Source: Nocardioides cremeus
GTDB taxonomy: Bacteria; Actinomycetota; Actinomycetes; Propionibacteriales; Nocardioidaceae
DNA length: 64,000 nucleotides
Reading direction: 5' to 3'
Assembly: GCF_030518195.1 (NCBI RefSeq)
Contig: NZ_JAULSC010000016.1
Span: 1 to 64,000, forward strand
How positions within the stretch are numbered: the stretch's first letter is position 1; each line of letters begins with the position of its first letter. Both the position numbers and the translations under genes were made by a program. Under the pieces are notes generated by a model. That model was not told the origin of the DNA and did no database searches. It saw only the letters and a list, made by a program, of their open reading frames with translations. Below, in pieces: positions 54,028 to 62,194 of this stretch.

Positions 54028-54930
54028 ATGAGTGACGAGGTCGAGGTGGCGGGCGTCCGGGTGACGAAGCCCGACAAGGTGCTCGTGCCCGGCGCAGGAG
54101 ATGCTCCGGAGGTCACCAAGCTCGACCTGGCGCGCTACCACGAGGCGATCGCCGACCTGGTGCTGCCGCACCTGCGGGACCGGCCCATCTCGATGCAGCG
54201 CTTCCCCGACGGGCTCGACGGGCCGTCGTTCTACGAGAAGAAGGTGCCCTCGCACTTCCCCGACTCCGTGCGCACGGTCGAGGTCGCCACGGGGGAGGGG
54301 CCCCAGCGCCAGGTCGTGGTCGCCGACACCAGGACGTTGGTCTACCTGGCCCAGCAGGCATGCCTGACCCCGCACGCGTGGCTGAGCAGGACCGACCGGC
54401 TCGAGCGTCCCGACCAGCTGGTCTTCGACCTCGACCCCTCGGTGCCGGGCCTGGCCGCGGTACGGCGGGCCACCGCCCTGGTGGGCGAGCTGCTCGACGA
54501 CCTCGGGCTCACCTCCGTCGTGAAGACCAGCGGGTCGCGCGGCTACCACGTGGTGGTGCCGCTGCGCCGGCTGCAGGACTTCGACGAGGTGCGCGACTTC
54601 GCCCGGCAGGTCGCGCAGGTGCTGGTCGAGCGCGAGCCCGACCTGCTCACGCTCGAGGCCCGCAAGGACCGGCGGGGCGACCGGGTGCTCGTCGACATCA
54701 TGCGCAACGGCTACGGACAGACGCTCGTGCCGCCGTACGCCGTGCGCGCCCGGCCCGGCGCCCCGGTCTCGGCCCCGATCACCTGGGCCGAGCTGGGCAG
54801 CGTCGAGCCCGACCAGGTGCACCTGCACGACCTCGACCGGCGCCTGCAGCGCTGCGGCGACCCGTGGGCCGAGCTGCCGCGGGGCCAGGGCCTCGGCGGG
54901 GCCCGTCGTCGGCTGGCCCGAGAGTCGTAG
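54028..54930 (+). CDS. LigD-type NHEJ DNA polymerase/primase domain protein
   Basis: This 300-aa stand-alone PolDom protein has the catalytic aspartates in LVFDLDPSVPGL, KTSGSRGYHVVVPLRR, LTLEARKDRRGDRVLVDIMRNGYGQT and AVRARPGAPVSAPITWAEL. It extends ends in nonhomologous end joining. No ligase or phosphoesterase domain is fused. The 3' end meets the separate phosphoesterase gene with a 3-bp gap. Ku and the ligase are not in the window. Confidence 0.92.
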   Translation: MSDEVEVAGVRVTKPDKVLVPGAGDAPEVTKLDLARYHEAIADLVLPHLRDRPISMQRFPDGLDGPSFYEKKVPSHFPDSVRTVEVATGEGPQRQVVVADTRTLVYLAQQACLTPHAWLSRTDRLERPDQLVFDLDPSVPGLAAVRRATALVGELLDDLGLTSVVKTSGSRGYHVVVPLRRLQDFDEVRDFARQVAQVLVEREPDLLTLEARKDRRGDRVLVDIMRNGYGQTLVPPYAVRARPGAPVSAPITWAELGSVEPDQVHLHDLDRRLQRCGDPWAELPRGQGLGGARRRLARES

Positions 54931-54933
54931 ATC

Positions 54934-55527
54934 TCAGGACGGATCGGCCTCGAGGTCCTCGTTGGTGCGTCCACTGAGCACCGACTCGTTCTGGGTCGAG
55001 GTCGGGCGGCGACGGCGGTCGGCCCCCTCGTCGTCGACCTTCACCAGCATCCAGGCCCCGTCGTCGCCGCCCATCCGGGTGTGGGTCAGGGCGAAGGCGC
55101 CGCTCAGCTTGTCGCCGTGCAGGCGAACCTTGAGGTGTCCGGCGTCCAGGGCGTCCTTGGCGGCTCGAGGCCGGCCGTCCTCCTCGGTGAGGTTCTCGTA
55201 GGTCCCGGTGTCCCACACCACGACGGTGCCGGCGCCGTAGCCCTCGTCGATGCGGCCCTCGAAGTCCGTGTAGTCCAGCGGGTGGTCCTCGGTGCGCCGA
55301 GCCAGGCGCTTGTCGGAGGGGTCGACCGACGGCCCCTTGGGCACCGCCCAGGAGACCAGGACGCCCTCGATCTCGAGCCGCAGGTCGAAGTGCAGGCTCG
55401 AGGCGTCGTGGCGCTGCACCACGAAGACGGGCGGGCGGCCCGAGCCGGCGGGCCCGCTGCTCCCCGCCGGCTCCGGGCTGGTGCTGGAACGCCTGTCCCG
55501 GTACTCCTCGAGCCTGTCCTGCCCCAT
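54934..55527 (-). CDS. LigD-type 3'-phosphoesterase domain protein
   Basis: This 197-aa stand-alone PE domain has FVVQRHDASSLHFDLRLEIEGVLVSWAVPKGPS (metal-site His/Asp), HPLDYTDFEGRIDEGYGAGTVVVWDTGTY and LSGAFALTHTRMGG. It trims 3' phosphates and ribonucleotides at breaks. It is convergent with the polymerase gene. The C-terminal 35 residues are charged and variable. Confidence 0.9.
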   Translation of the reverse strand: MGQDRLEEYRDRRSSTSPEPAGSSGPAGSGRPPVFVVQRHDASSLHFDLRLEIEGVLVSWAVPKGPSVDPSDKRLARRTEDHPLDYTDFEGRIDEGYGAGTVVVWDTGTYENLTEEDGRPRAAKDALDAGHLKVRLHGDKLSGAFALTHTRMGGDDGAWMLVKVDDEGADRRRRPTSTQNESVLSGRTNEDLEADPS

Positions 55528-55619
55528 GCAGGCCCTGTACCCGCCGAGCCGGCGCACGATGCCTCGCGACCTCCGGGGATCCGGCTCCAGGGCCGGTGAC
55601 CACGGTGCATGCTGGTGGC

Positions 55620-56087
55620 ATGACGACGACGCGCACGACTCGTTCCTCCGCGCTCCTGGCCGCGGCCGTGCTCAGCCTGCCCCTGGGGCTGGGGGCCTGC
55701 GGCTCGGGCGACGTGGAGGCCTACTGCGCCGAGCTCGCCGACTCGCGCGAGCAGTTCGAGGCGATCGACTCCGGCGGCGAGGTCAGCTTCGGCGAGCTCA
55801 TCGACGTCTTCGACCAGCTCGGCGACGCGGCCCCGGACGAGGTCTCCGAGCAGTGGGCCACCCTCAACGAGGGCACCGACGAGCTGCAGGACCGGCTGGA
55901 CGAGGCCGACATCGACGTCGACGAGCTCGACCGGATGATCAGCGGCGACATCGACGAGGACGTCGACCTGGAGAAGCTGGAGGAGGTCGGCGCGGCTCTC
56001 GAGGGCTTCGGCGGTCAGGAGTACGAGGAGGCCGCCGACGAGATCGCCGAGCACGCCGAGGCGGAGTGCGACATCACCCTGGAGTGA
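55620..56087 (+). CDS. acidic putative lipoprotein
   Basis: This 155-aa protein has a lipoprotein signal (SSALLAAAVLSLPLGLGACGSG, lipobox Cys at about 27) and a very acidic helical mature domain rich in Asp and Glu. It probably lies outside the membrane. Function unknown. CATGCT six bases before the ATG resembles the leaderless -10 pattern. Confidence 0.75.
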   Translation: MTTTRTTRSSALLAAAVLSLPLGLGACGSGDVEAYCAELADSREQFEAIDSGGEVSFGELIDVFDQLGDAAPDEVSEQWATLNEGTDELQDRLDEADIDVDELDRMISGDIDEDVDLEKLEEVGAALEGFGGQEYEEAADEIAEHAEAECDITLE

Positions 56088-56091
56088 CGGC

Positions 56092-57156
56092 TCAGGCGCG
56101 GTAGGCGTCGGTCGGCACCACCACGGCCCTCCCCGAGACCGTGCCGTGGGCCAGGTCGCGGTAGGCCTGGGCCGCGTCGTCGAGGGTGTAGAGCGTGGTG
56201 TGCGACCTCAGCAGCCCCCGGGCCCCGAGGTCGAGCACGTCGACGAGCTCGCGCCGGTTGCCCCAGTACGTCGACTGCACGCTGGCCTCGTAGGGGAGCC
56301 CGAAGAAGGAGACCGGCAGCGTCCCGCCGCCGAGGCCCACGATGGTCAGGTCCCCGAGCTGGCGCAGGCAGGCCGCGCCGGCAGCCAGGGTCTCGTCGGA
56401 GCCGACCATGTCGAGCACGACGTCGACGCCGATCCCCCCGGTGGACTCGCGCACCTCGGCGACCAGGTCGTCACCGGGCGCGAGCGCGAGGTCGGCACCG
56501 CACTCGAGGGCCAGGTCGCGGGCCGAGCCGCGCGGGTCGACCGCGACGACCCGGGCCGCGGTGGTCGCCCGGAGCGCCTGCACGCACAGGTGGCCCAGCC
56601 CGCCGATCCCGATCACCAGCGCCGTGGCGGTCGGGCCGAGCTTGCCCCAGGAGCGGCGTACGGCGTGGTAGGGCGTCAGGCCGGCGTCGGTGAGCGGGGC
56701 CGCCTCGGCGGGGTCGAGACCCTCCGGCAGCGGGACCAGGTGCCGCGCCGACGGCACCAGGAGGTACTCCGCCATGCCGCCGTCGAGGCCCAGGCCCCCA
56801 CCGCCGCCCGGCACGGGTGCCAGGTCGGGTCGCTCGCAGTAGGTCTCGAGCCCGTCGAGGCAGCGTCGGCAGGTGCCGCAGCCCCAGGCGCCGACGACCG
56901 CCACCGGCTGGCCGGGCTCGAGCCCACGGACGCCGCTGCCCACCGTGTGCACCCACCCGGCGTTCTCGTGGCCGAGCGTGAAGGGCGGCCCCCAGGGCAG
57001 CGCCCCTGCCTCGAACTCGTGCATCAGGTGCAGGTCGGAGTGGCAGGCGCCGGCTCCTCCCACCTGCACCAGGACCTCGTCGGGGCCCGGCTCGGGCACC
57101 GGCACCTCCTCGAGCTGGGGCTCGCTGTGCCAGTCCAGCAGTCGTAGCGCGTGCAT
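56092..57156 (-). CDS. zinc-dependent alcohol dehydrogenase
   Basis: This 354-aa MDR oxidoreductase has the catalytic zinc site GACHSDLHLMHEF and GHENAGWV, the structural zinc set WGCGTCRRCLDGLETYCERP and the Rossmann motif ALVIGIGGLGHLCVQAL. It oxidises an alcohol or reduces an aldehyde with NAD(P). It is divergent from the stress-protein cluster, sharing DevR-like boxes. Confidence 0.92.
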   Translation of the reverse strand: MHALRLLDWHSEPQLEEVPVPEPGPDEVLVQVGGAGACHSDLHLMHEFEAGALPWGPPFTLGHENAGWVHTVGSGVRGLEPGQPVAVVGAWGCGTCRRCLDGLETYCERPDLAPVPGGGGGLGLDGGMAEYLLVPSARHLVPLPEGLDPAEAAPLTDAGLTPYHAVRRSWGKLGPTATALVIGIGGLGHLCVQALRATTAARVVAVDPRGSARDLALECGADLALAPGDDLVAEVRESTGGIGVDVVLDMVGSDETLAAGAACLRQLGDLTIVGLGGGTLPVSFFGLPYEASVQSTYWGNRRELVDVLDLGARGLLRSHTTLYTLDDAAQAYRDLAHGTVSGRAVVVPTDAYRA

Positions 57157-57230
57157 CCCGGTCCTCCCGTGCGTCTCGTCCGTGCCCACCAACCTTCCGC
57201 GAGGGGCCGGCGGCCCCCAGGGGCCAAGGC

Positions 57231-57255
57231 ACACGCAGCCGCGGACCTTGGTCCC
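57231..57255. promoter_or_regulatory. DevR/DosR-like boxes between the ADH and stress-protein genes
   Basis: CGGACCTTGGTCCC (57242-57255) matches GGGNCNNNNGNCCC with one mismatch at the first base. A weaker half match (GGGGCCAAGG, about 57229-57238) precedes it. The site is centred 75 bp before the stress gene and 92 bp before the ADH start. Confidence 0.4.
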
Positions 57256-57323
57256 TGGGAAGCGCACCTGGCCTCGGTGAGGCTGGAGCCCGGACCACGA
57301 CGGTCCGGACCCAGGAGGCCCCG

Positions 57324-58220
57324 ATGAACCAGCCCGACCCCCGCCCGGTCGTCGTCGCCCTGGGCGACCAGCCGGCCGAGGCCGCGCTCGCCTTCGCCGT
57401 CGACGAGGCCCGACGGCACGGGTGCGGCGTGCACGTCCTGCACGTCGTGCACGCCCTGCCCCAGGGACCCGAGATGGTGCTGGTGCAGGCGGTCGACGTC
57501 GAGGCCGTCGGCCGGCAGAGCCTGCGCGAGGCCCTCGAGCACTGCCGCGACCTCGCCGGGGAGGGGACCCCGGTGACCGGACGGCTGCTGCTCGGGACCG
57601 TCGTGCACGAGCTCGTCGACGCGGTCGCCGACCTCGAGGCCGCCCGGGTGGTGGTGCTGCAGCACCGTGACCTCTCGCGCGTACGCCGCCTGGTGTCGCG
57701 CTCGACGACCAGCGGGCTGGCGGCGCGGCTGCACGTGCCGCTCGTGTCGGTGCCCGCGGGCTGGGCCGGCAGCCCCGGCGGCAGTGGCACCGCGCTGGTG
57801 ACCGCGGGCGTGGACGTGCCGGAGCGCAGCGACGCCGTGCTGCGCGCGGCCGTCGGGGCGGCCCGGGCGAGGGGCGCCCGCCTGGAGCTGGTGCATGCGT
57901 GGTCGCTGCCCGGCTTCCACGACGACCCCTCGCTCGCGCGGGTGCACGGGGAGAGCCTGGCCGTGCAGGAGGCCGAGGAGATCCGCAAGCGCCTCGCCGA
58001 GCTCGACCTCGACCTCGAAGGCGTCGACGTCGAGGTGCGCACGCCCGAGGCACCGGCCGCCGAGCGGCTGGTCGAGGCCAGCCGAGCCTCGAGCCTGCTG
58101 GTGCTGGGCAAGCACGATCCGAGGATCCCTCTGGGCTCCCACGTGGGCCCGGTGGCCGGTGCCGTGCTCCGCGAGGCGGCCTGCCCGGTGCTGCTCGTCG
58201 ACCCGCACCAGCCGGGCTGA
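57324..58220 (+). CDS. divergent tandem universal stress protein (first of a pair)
   Basis: This 298-aa protein has two Usp folds (VVVALGDQPAEAALAFAVDEARRHGCGVHVLHVV and ALVTAGVDVPERSDAVLRAAVGAA). The usual glycine-rich ATP loops are replaced by HRDLSRVRRLVSRSTTSGL and GKHDPRIPLGSHVGPVAGAVL, so ATP binding is doubtful. It is a paralogue of the next gene. Confidence 0.88.
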   Translation: MNQPDPRPVVVALGDQPAEAALAFAVDEARRHGCGVHVLHVVHALPQGPEMVLVQAVDVEAVGRQSLREALEHCRDLAGEGTPVTGRLLLGTVVHELVDAVADLEAARVVVLQHRDLSRVRRLVSRSTTSGLAARLHVPLVSVPAGWAGSPGGSGTALVTAGVDVPERSDAVLRAAVGAARARGARLELVHAWSLPGFHDDPSLARVHGESLAVQEAEEIRKRLAELDLDLEGVDVEVRTPEAPAAERLVEASRASSLLVLGKHDPRIPLGSHVGPVAGAVLREAACPVLLVDPHQPG

Positions 58221-58229
58221 GGAGGAGTC

Positions 58230-59171
58230 GTGGACGAGACGAACCCGCCGCCCGTCGTCGTGGCGGTCGGTGGTGACGGTGTCGGCCGGGCCGCCCTCGC
58301 GTTCGCCGTGGACGAGGCGGTGCGGGCGGGCTGCGGCGTCCACCTGCTGCACGTCGCGCCCGCCTTCGTGCACGGCCCCGACAGCATCCTGGTCACCTCG
58401 CCCGAGGTGCAGGAGCGTGGCCGCCGGGTGCTCAACGAGGCGTTGGAGGTGGCGAGGCAGGTGGTGCCGTCCGGGACCACCTTGACCTCCGACCTCGGGG
58501 TCGGGCCGGTCGTGGAGTCGTTGCGCGAGGCGACCCGGGGGGCCCGGATGGTCGTCGTCGAGCACCGTGACCTCTCGCGCGTGCACCGGCTGGTGTCCCG
58601 CTCGGTGACCAACGGTCTCGGCGCCCACCTGCGGGTGCCGGTCGTCGGGGTCCCGGCCGCGTGGCGCCCGGGACGTGGTCCCGGCCAGGAGCCGCGGGTC
58701 ACCGTCGGCGTCGACGTGCCGGTGCGCTCCGAGCGGGTGCTGCGCACCGCGGTCGCCGAGGCAGCCGGACGGGGCGCGAGCCTGCACGCCCTGCACGCCT
58801 GGCGGCTGACCGGGATGTACGACGGGGGAGTCAGCACCCAGGAGCAGGTGCAGGACCTGGCCCAGCGGGCCGCCGACGAGATCCGCCACGCCCTCGGGAT
58901 CGCCGGTGTCGACGCGCTGGACGTCGAGGCCACGGTGGAGACCCGACGCGGCTCGCCCGCCGAGGCGCTGGTCGAGGCCAGCGGCGCCTCCGACCTGTTG
59001 GTGGTGGGCCGTCACGACCCGCTGGTGCCGCTCGGCTCCCACCTCGGTCCGGTGGCCCGCGGGGTGCTGCACGAGGCCCGCTGCCCGGTGCTGCTCGTCG
59101 ACCCGCACGATCCTCCCGGCACGGACGAGGCCGACGGCGGTGACCATCGCCGTGGCAGGGTCGAGACGTGA
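58230..59171 (+). CDS. divergent tandem universal stress protein (second of a pair)
   Basis: This 313-aa protein is close to the preceding gene along its length: VEHRDLSRVHRLVSRSVTNGL and GRHDPLVPLGSHLGPVARGVL occupy the ATP-loop positions. A local duplication is likely. It starts with a GTG after GAGGAG and overlaps the next small gene. Confidence 0.88.
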   Translation: MDETNPPPVVVAVGGDGVGRAALAFAVDEAVRAGCGVHLLHVAPAFVHGPDSILVTSPEVQERGRRVLNEALEVARQVVPSGTTLTSDLGVGPVVESLREATRGARMVVVEHRDLSRVHRLVSRSVTNGLGAHLRVPVVGVPAAWRPGRGPGQEPRVTVGVDVPVRSERVLRTAVAEAAGRGASLHALHAWRLTGMYDGGVSTQEQVQDLAQRAADEIRHALGIAGVDALDVEATVETRRGSPAEALVEASGASDLLVVGRHDPLVPLGSHLGPVARGVLHEARCPVLLVDPHDPPGTDEADGGDHRRGRVET

Positions 59172-59431
59172 TCCTTCTCGCCTCGCTCGTCCTGCTGCTG
59201 GTCGGGGGTGCCGTCGGCTTCGCCGCCGGCAGGGCCGGTGCGCCGCGGTCGCCCGACATGGGCATCGACCCGACCACGGCGGTGCGTCGCCGCGACGCCT
59301 TCATCGAGCACCTGCGCGAGCTCGCCTGGCGCGACCGCGACGTCGCTCCCGAGCTGTCCACCGTGGTGCTCGACGAGATCCGCCGCTTCAGCGCCGACCC
59401 CGACGGCTGGGACCCCCGCTCGCTGGGCTGA
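59168..59431 (+). CDS. small single-pass membrane protein
   Basis: This 87-aa protein has an N-terminal membrane helix (ILLASLVLLLVGGAVGFAAG) and a charged cytoplasmic tail (RRDAFIEHLRELAWRDRDVAPELSTVVLDEIRRF). Its GTG overlaps the stress-protein stop, so it may be a membrane partner. Confidence 0.7.
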   Translation: MILLASLVLLLVGGAVGFAAGRAGAPRSPDMGIDPTTAVRRRDAFIEHLRELAWRDRDVAPELSTVVLDEIRRFSADPDGWDPRSLG

Positions 59432-59455
59432 GGGACTGCGGGGACTCCCGCTGGC

Positions 59456-59461
59456 TAGGGT
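59456..59461 (+). promoter_or_regulatory. -10 element TAGGGT of the hydrolase-OsmC gene
   Basis: TAGGGT ends six bases before the GTG at 59468, consistent with a leaderless transcript. Confidence 0.5.
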
Positions 59462-59467
59462 GCAGCG

Positions 59468-60736
59468 GTGACCCGCTCCGAGAAGTTCACCTTTCCCGGC
59501 TCCAGTGGCCACGACCTCGCCGGGCGGCTCGACCTGCCCGAGCAGGAACCGCGCGCACTGGCGCTCTTCGCGCACTGCTTCACCTGCGGCAAGGACGTGG
59601 TGGCGGCGTCGCGGATCAGCCGGCGCCTGGTCGAGCGCGGGTTCGGGGTGCTCCGCTTCGACTTCACCGGTCTGGGTGGCAGCGACGGCGAGTTCGCCAA
59701 CACCGACTTCACCTCCAACGTGGAGGACCTCGTCGCGGCCGCGGCGGCGCTCGAGGAGCACCACGCGGCGCCCGCACTGCTGATCGGGCACAGCCTCGGC
59801 GGGGCGGCGGTGGTCGCGGCCGCGGCGCGCATCGAGTCGGTCACCGCGGTGGCCACCATCGGCGCGCCCGCCGACCCCGGCCACGTCGCCGGGGTCTTCG
59901 ACGACGACGACCGGGCCCGCATCCGCCGCGAGGGCCGGGCCGAGGTGGTCCTGGCGGGGCGCCGCTTCACGATCGGCGCGGGCCTGCTCGAGGACGTCGC
60001 GACCCAGCGGCTCGAGGCCGCGCTCGGCGGGCTGGAGCGGGCGCTGCTGGTGCTGCACGCCCCCGGTGACCAGCAGGTCGGCATCGAGAACGCCCGGCAG
60101 CTCTACGAGTGGGCGCGCCACCCCAAGAGCTTCGTGACCCTCGACGGCGCCGACCACCTGCTCACCGCTCCACGCGACGCCGAGTACGTCGCCGACGTGC
60201 TCTCGGTGTGGGCTTCGCGCTACCTGCCCGAGCGGGCCCCCGCCACGGCGCAGGACCCCGAGCACCCCGAGGTGCCCGACGAGAGCGCCGGCTCGGTGCT
60301 GGTCGAGGAGACCCACGAGGGGAGCCTGGTCCAGTCGGTGCAGGCGGGGCGGCACACCTGGCGGGCCGACGAGCCACTCGGCGTGGGGGACGACACCGGC
60401 CCGACGCCCTACGACCTGCTGCTCTCGGCGCTGGGCACCTGCACGTCGATGACGCTGCGGATGTACGCCGACCGCAAGCAGCTGGCTCTCGAGCACGTCG
60501 CGGTGCGCCTGTCCCACCGCCGCAACCACCCCGACGACTGCGCCGCGGTCGAGGTCGGCGACGACGGGGCCGGCGGGCACTGCCGGGTGGAGGCGATCCA
60601 CCGCGAGATCACCCTGGTCGGCGACCTCGACGACGCCGAGCGCGAGCGGTTGCTGCAGATCGCCGACCGGTGCCCGGTGCACCGCACGCTCACCGCGGAC
60701 GTCCGCATCGTGAGCGCTCTGGCTCCTAGGTCTTAA
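59468..60736 (+). CDS. alpha/beta hydrolase - OsmC fusion protein
   Basis: This 422-aa fusion has an alpha/beta hydrolase at about 1-255 (LFAHCFTCGKDVVAASRISRRL, nucleophile in LIGHSLGGAAVV, DGADHLL with the catalytic His) and an OsmC peroxidase domain at about 285-420. The OsmC cysteines are in LLSALGTCTSMTLRMYAD and DRCPVHRTL. OsmC proteins reduce organic hydroperoxides, so the fusion suggests removal of peroxidised esters, but the substrate is unknown. Confidence 0.92.
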   Translation: MTRSEKFTFPGSSGHDLAGRLDLPEQEPRALALFAHCFTCGKDVVAASRISRRLVERGFGVLRFDFTGLGGSDGEFANTDFTSNVEDLVAAAAALEEHHAAPALLIGHSLGGAAVVAAAARIESVTAVATIGAPADPGHVAGVFDDDDRARIRREGRAEVVLAGRRFTIGAGLLEDVATQRLEAALGGLERALLVLHAPGDQQVGIENARQLYEWARHPKSFVTLDGADHLLTAPRDAEYVADVLSVWASRYLPERAPATAQDPEHPEVPDESAGSVLVEETHEGSLVQSVQAGRHTWRADEPLGVGDDTGPTPYDLLLSALGTCTSMTLRMYADRKQLALEHVAVRLSHRRNHPDDCAAVEVGDDGAGGHCRVEAIHREITLVGDLDDAERERLLQIADRCPVHRTLTADVRIVSALAPRS

Positions 60737-60761
60737 CTCCGCCCGAGTTAACCCATATGCT
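60733..60761 (+). promoter_or_regulatory. satD promoter with overlapping inverted repeat
   Basis: TTAACT (60733-60738) and TATGCT (60756-60761) are separated by 17 bp, and the ATG follows six bases later, so the mRNA should be leaderless. A perfect 7-bp inverted repeat TTAACTC / GAGTTAA (60733-60751) covers the -35 and spacer, and a further half site TGAACTC touches the start. This implies tight repression. Confidence 0.65.
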
Positions 60762-60767
60762 GAACTC

Positions 60768-61397
60768 ATGGTGGTCCTGGTCACGCTGATCGGCGACATG
60801 GTCGGATCCCGCGACCTGCCGGACCGCGCCGGCGTGCAGCGCCGGCTCGCCGAGACGCTCGACGAGGTCACCGCCCTGCTCGAGCCCGCCCAACGCCTCG
60901 AGACCACGGTCGGCGACGAGTTCCAGGGTGCCTTCCACGACGTCGGCACCGCCACGATGGCGGCCCTGCTGGTGCGGCTCGCGCTGCTGCCCGAGGTCGA
61001 CGTGCGCTGCGGGCTGGGTCACGGCGAGGTGACCGTGCACGACGCCGGCCGCTCGCCGCTGCTGCAGGACGGGCCGGGCTGGTGGGCGGCCCGGGCCGCG
61101 CTGGAGGAGCTCGCCCGTCCGCGCCGCTCCGCGGCCCGCACCTGGTACGAGGGCCCCGACCGGGGCGGCGTCAACGCCTTCCTGCTGACCCGCGACGCGC
61201 TGGTCGACCGGCTCGGCGAGCGCGGGCTGCGCCTGCTCGCCGCCTCCCTGCGCGGGGCCACCCAGAGCGACATCGCCGTCAGCGAGGGGATCTCGCGCTC
61301 GGCGGTCAGCCAGCAGTTCGCCCGGGGTGTCGGTGCGGTGCGCGATGCTCAGGCCCTGATGGCCCCGACGCGGGCCGCGGGAGAGGACGACGCGTGA
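60768..61397 (+). CDS. SatD family protein with C-terminal HTH
   Basis: This 209-aa protein contains TLIGDMVGSRDLPDRAGVQRRLAETLDEV and TTVGDEFQGAFHDV, the SatD family signature, and a C-terminal HTH (LRGATQSDIAVSEGISRSAVSQQFARGVGAVRDA). SatD is named from an acid-stress operon of streptococci. The HTH suggests it may bind the inverted repeat at its own promoter. It overlaps the membrane-protein gene. Confidence 0.85.
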   Translation: MVVLVTLIGDMVGSRDLPDRAGVQRRLAETLDEVTALLEPAQRLETTVGDEFQGAFHDVGTATMAALLVRLALLPEVDVRCGLGHGEVTVHDAGRSPLLQDGPGWWAARAALEELARPRRSAARTWYEGPDRGGVNAFLLTRDALVDRLGERGLRLLAASLRGATQSDIAVSEGISRSAVSQQFARGVGAVRDAQALMAPTRAAGEDDA

Positions 61398-62152
61398 CCT
61401 TGGCCCTGCTCGGCACCTGGCTGGCCGCCGTGGGTGCCGGCGACCTCGTGCGGGCGGCGTACGACGTCGTCTCGCCGCGGCGAGCCGCCGTCTGCATCGG
61501 CGCGGGCCTGGGCGTGCTGCTCGCCGGCCTGCTGCTCCTCGACCTCGACGCCGCGCGCCTGGTGCTGCTGCTCGTGCTGCTCGGCTCGCTGCAGGCGGTG
61601 TGGCTGCTCGGCTCGGTGCTGGCGGTCGGGCCCGACCGCACAGGCCCGTGGCGCGACCGCGCCCGCTCGCTGGCCCTGCTGGCGCTCGGCGGCGGCACCG
61701 TGGCCGCCGTGCTCGGCGCCGCCCTGCTGACCACCGAGCCCACGCTGCCGACCCGCCTGGCCGGCACCGTCCTGGGTCGCTGGCCCCTCTCCGACGTGCT
61801 GGTCGCCTCCGGGGTGGTGCTGGCCCAGCTGGCCACCGCCAACGTGGTGGTGCGCCTGGTGCTCGACGCCGTCGGGGTGCCGGCCACCTCCAACGAGAAG
61901 CAGCTCAAGGGCGGGCGCGTGCTCGGCCCGATGGAGCGGCTGTTCATCGTGGGGCTCGGCGCCGTCGGCGAGCTGACCGCCGCCGCGGTGGTGATCGCCG
62001 CCAAGGGCCTCCTGCGCTTCCCCGAGCTGCAGCGGGCCCAGCAGCGGCTGCCGCCCGCCGGCCCCAGCGACGTGACCGAGTACTTCCTCGTCGGCAGCTT
62101 CGCCAGCTGGCTCGTCGCCCTCGGGGGCGCCGCGCTGATCCACCTCGCCTGA
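61394..62152 (+). CDS. polytopic membrane protein partner of SatD
   Basis: This 252-aa protein has about six or seven membrane helices, with SNEKQLKGGRVLGPMERLFIVGLGAVGELTAAAVVIAAKGLLRFPE as its conserved part. It overlaps satD (GTGA) and is probably its functional partner. Function unknown. Confidence 0.8.
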   Translation: MTLALLGTWLAAVGAGDLVRAAYDVVSPRRAAVCIGAGLGVLLAGLLLLDLDAARLVLLLVLLGSLQAVWLLGSVLAVGPDRTGPWRDRARSLALLALGGGTVAAVLGAALLTTEPTLPTRLAGTVLGRWPLSDVLVASGVVLAQLATANVVVRLVLDAVGVPATSNEKQLKGGRVLGPMERLFIVGLGAVGELTAAAVVIAAKGLLRFPELQRAQQRLPPAGPSDVTEYFLVGSFASWLVALGGAALIHLA

Positions 62153-62194
62153 CCACCGCGCCCGACCCGTCTCGCCCCACCCCCAGGAGTCCCC

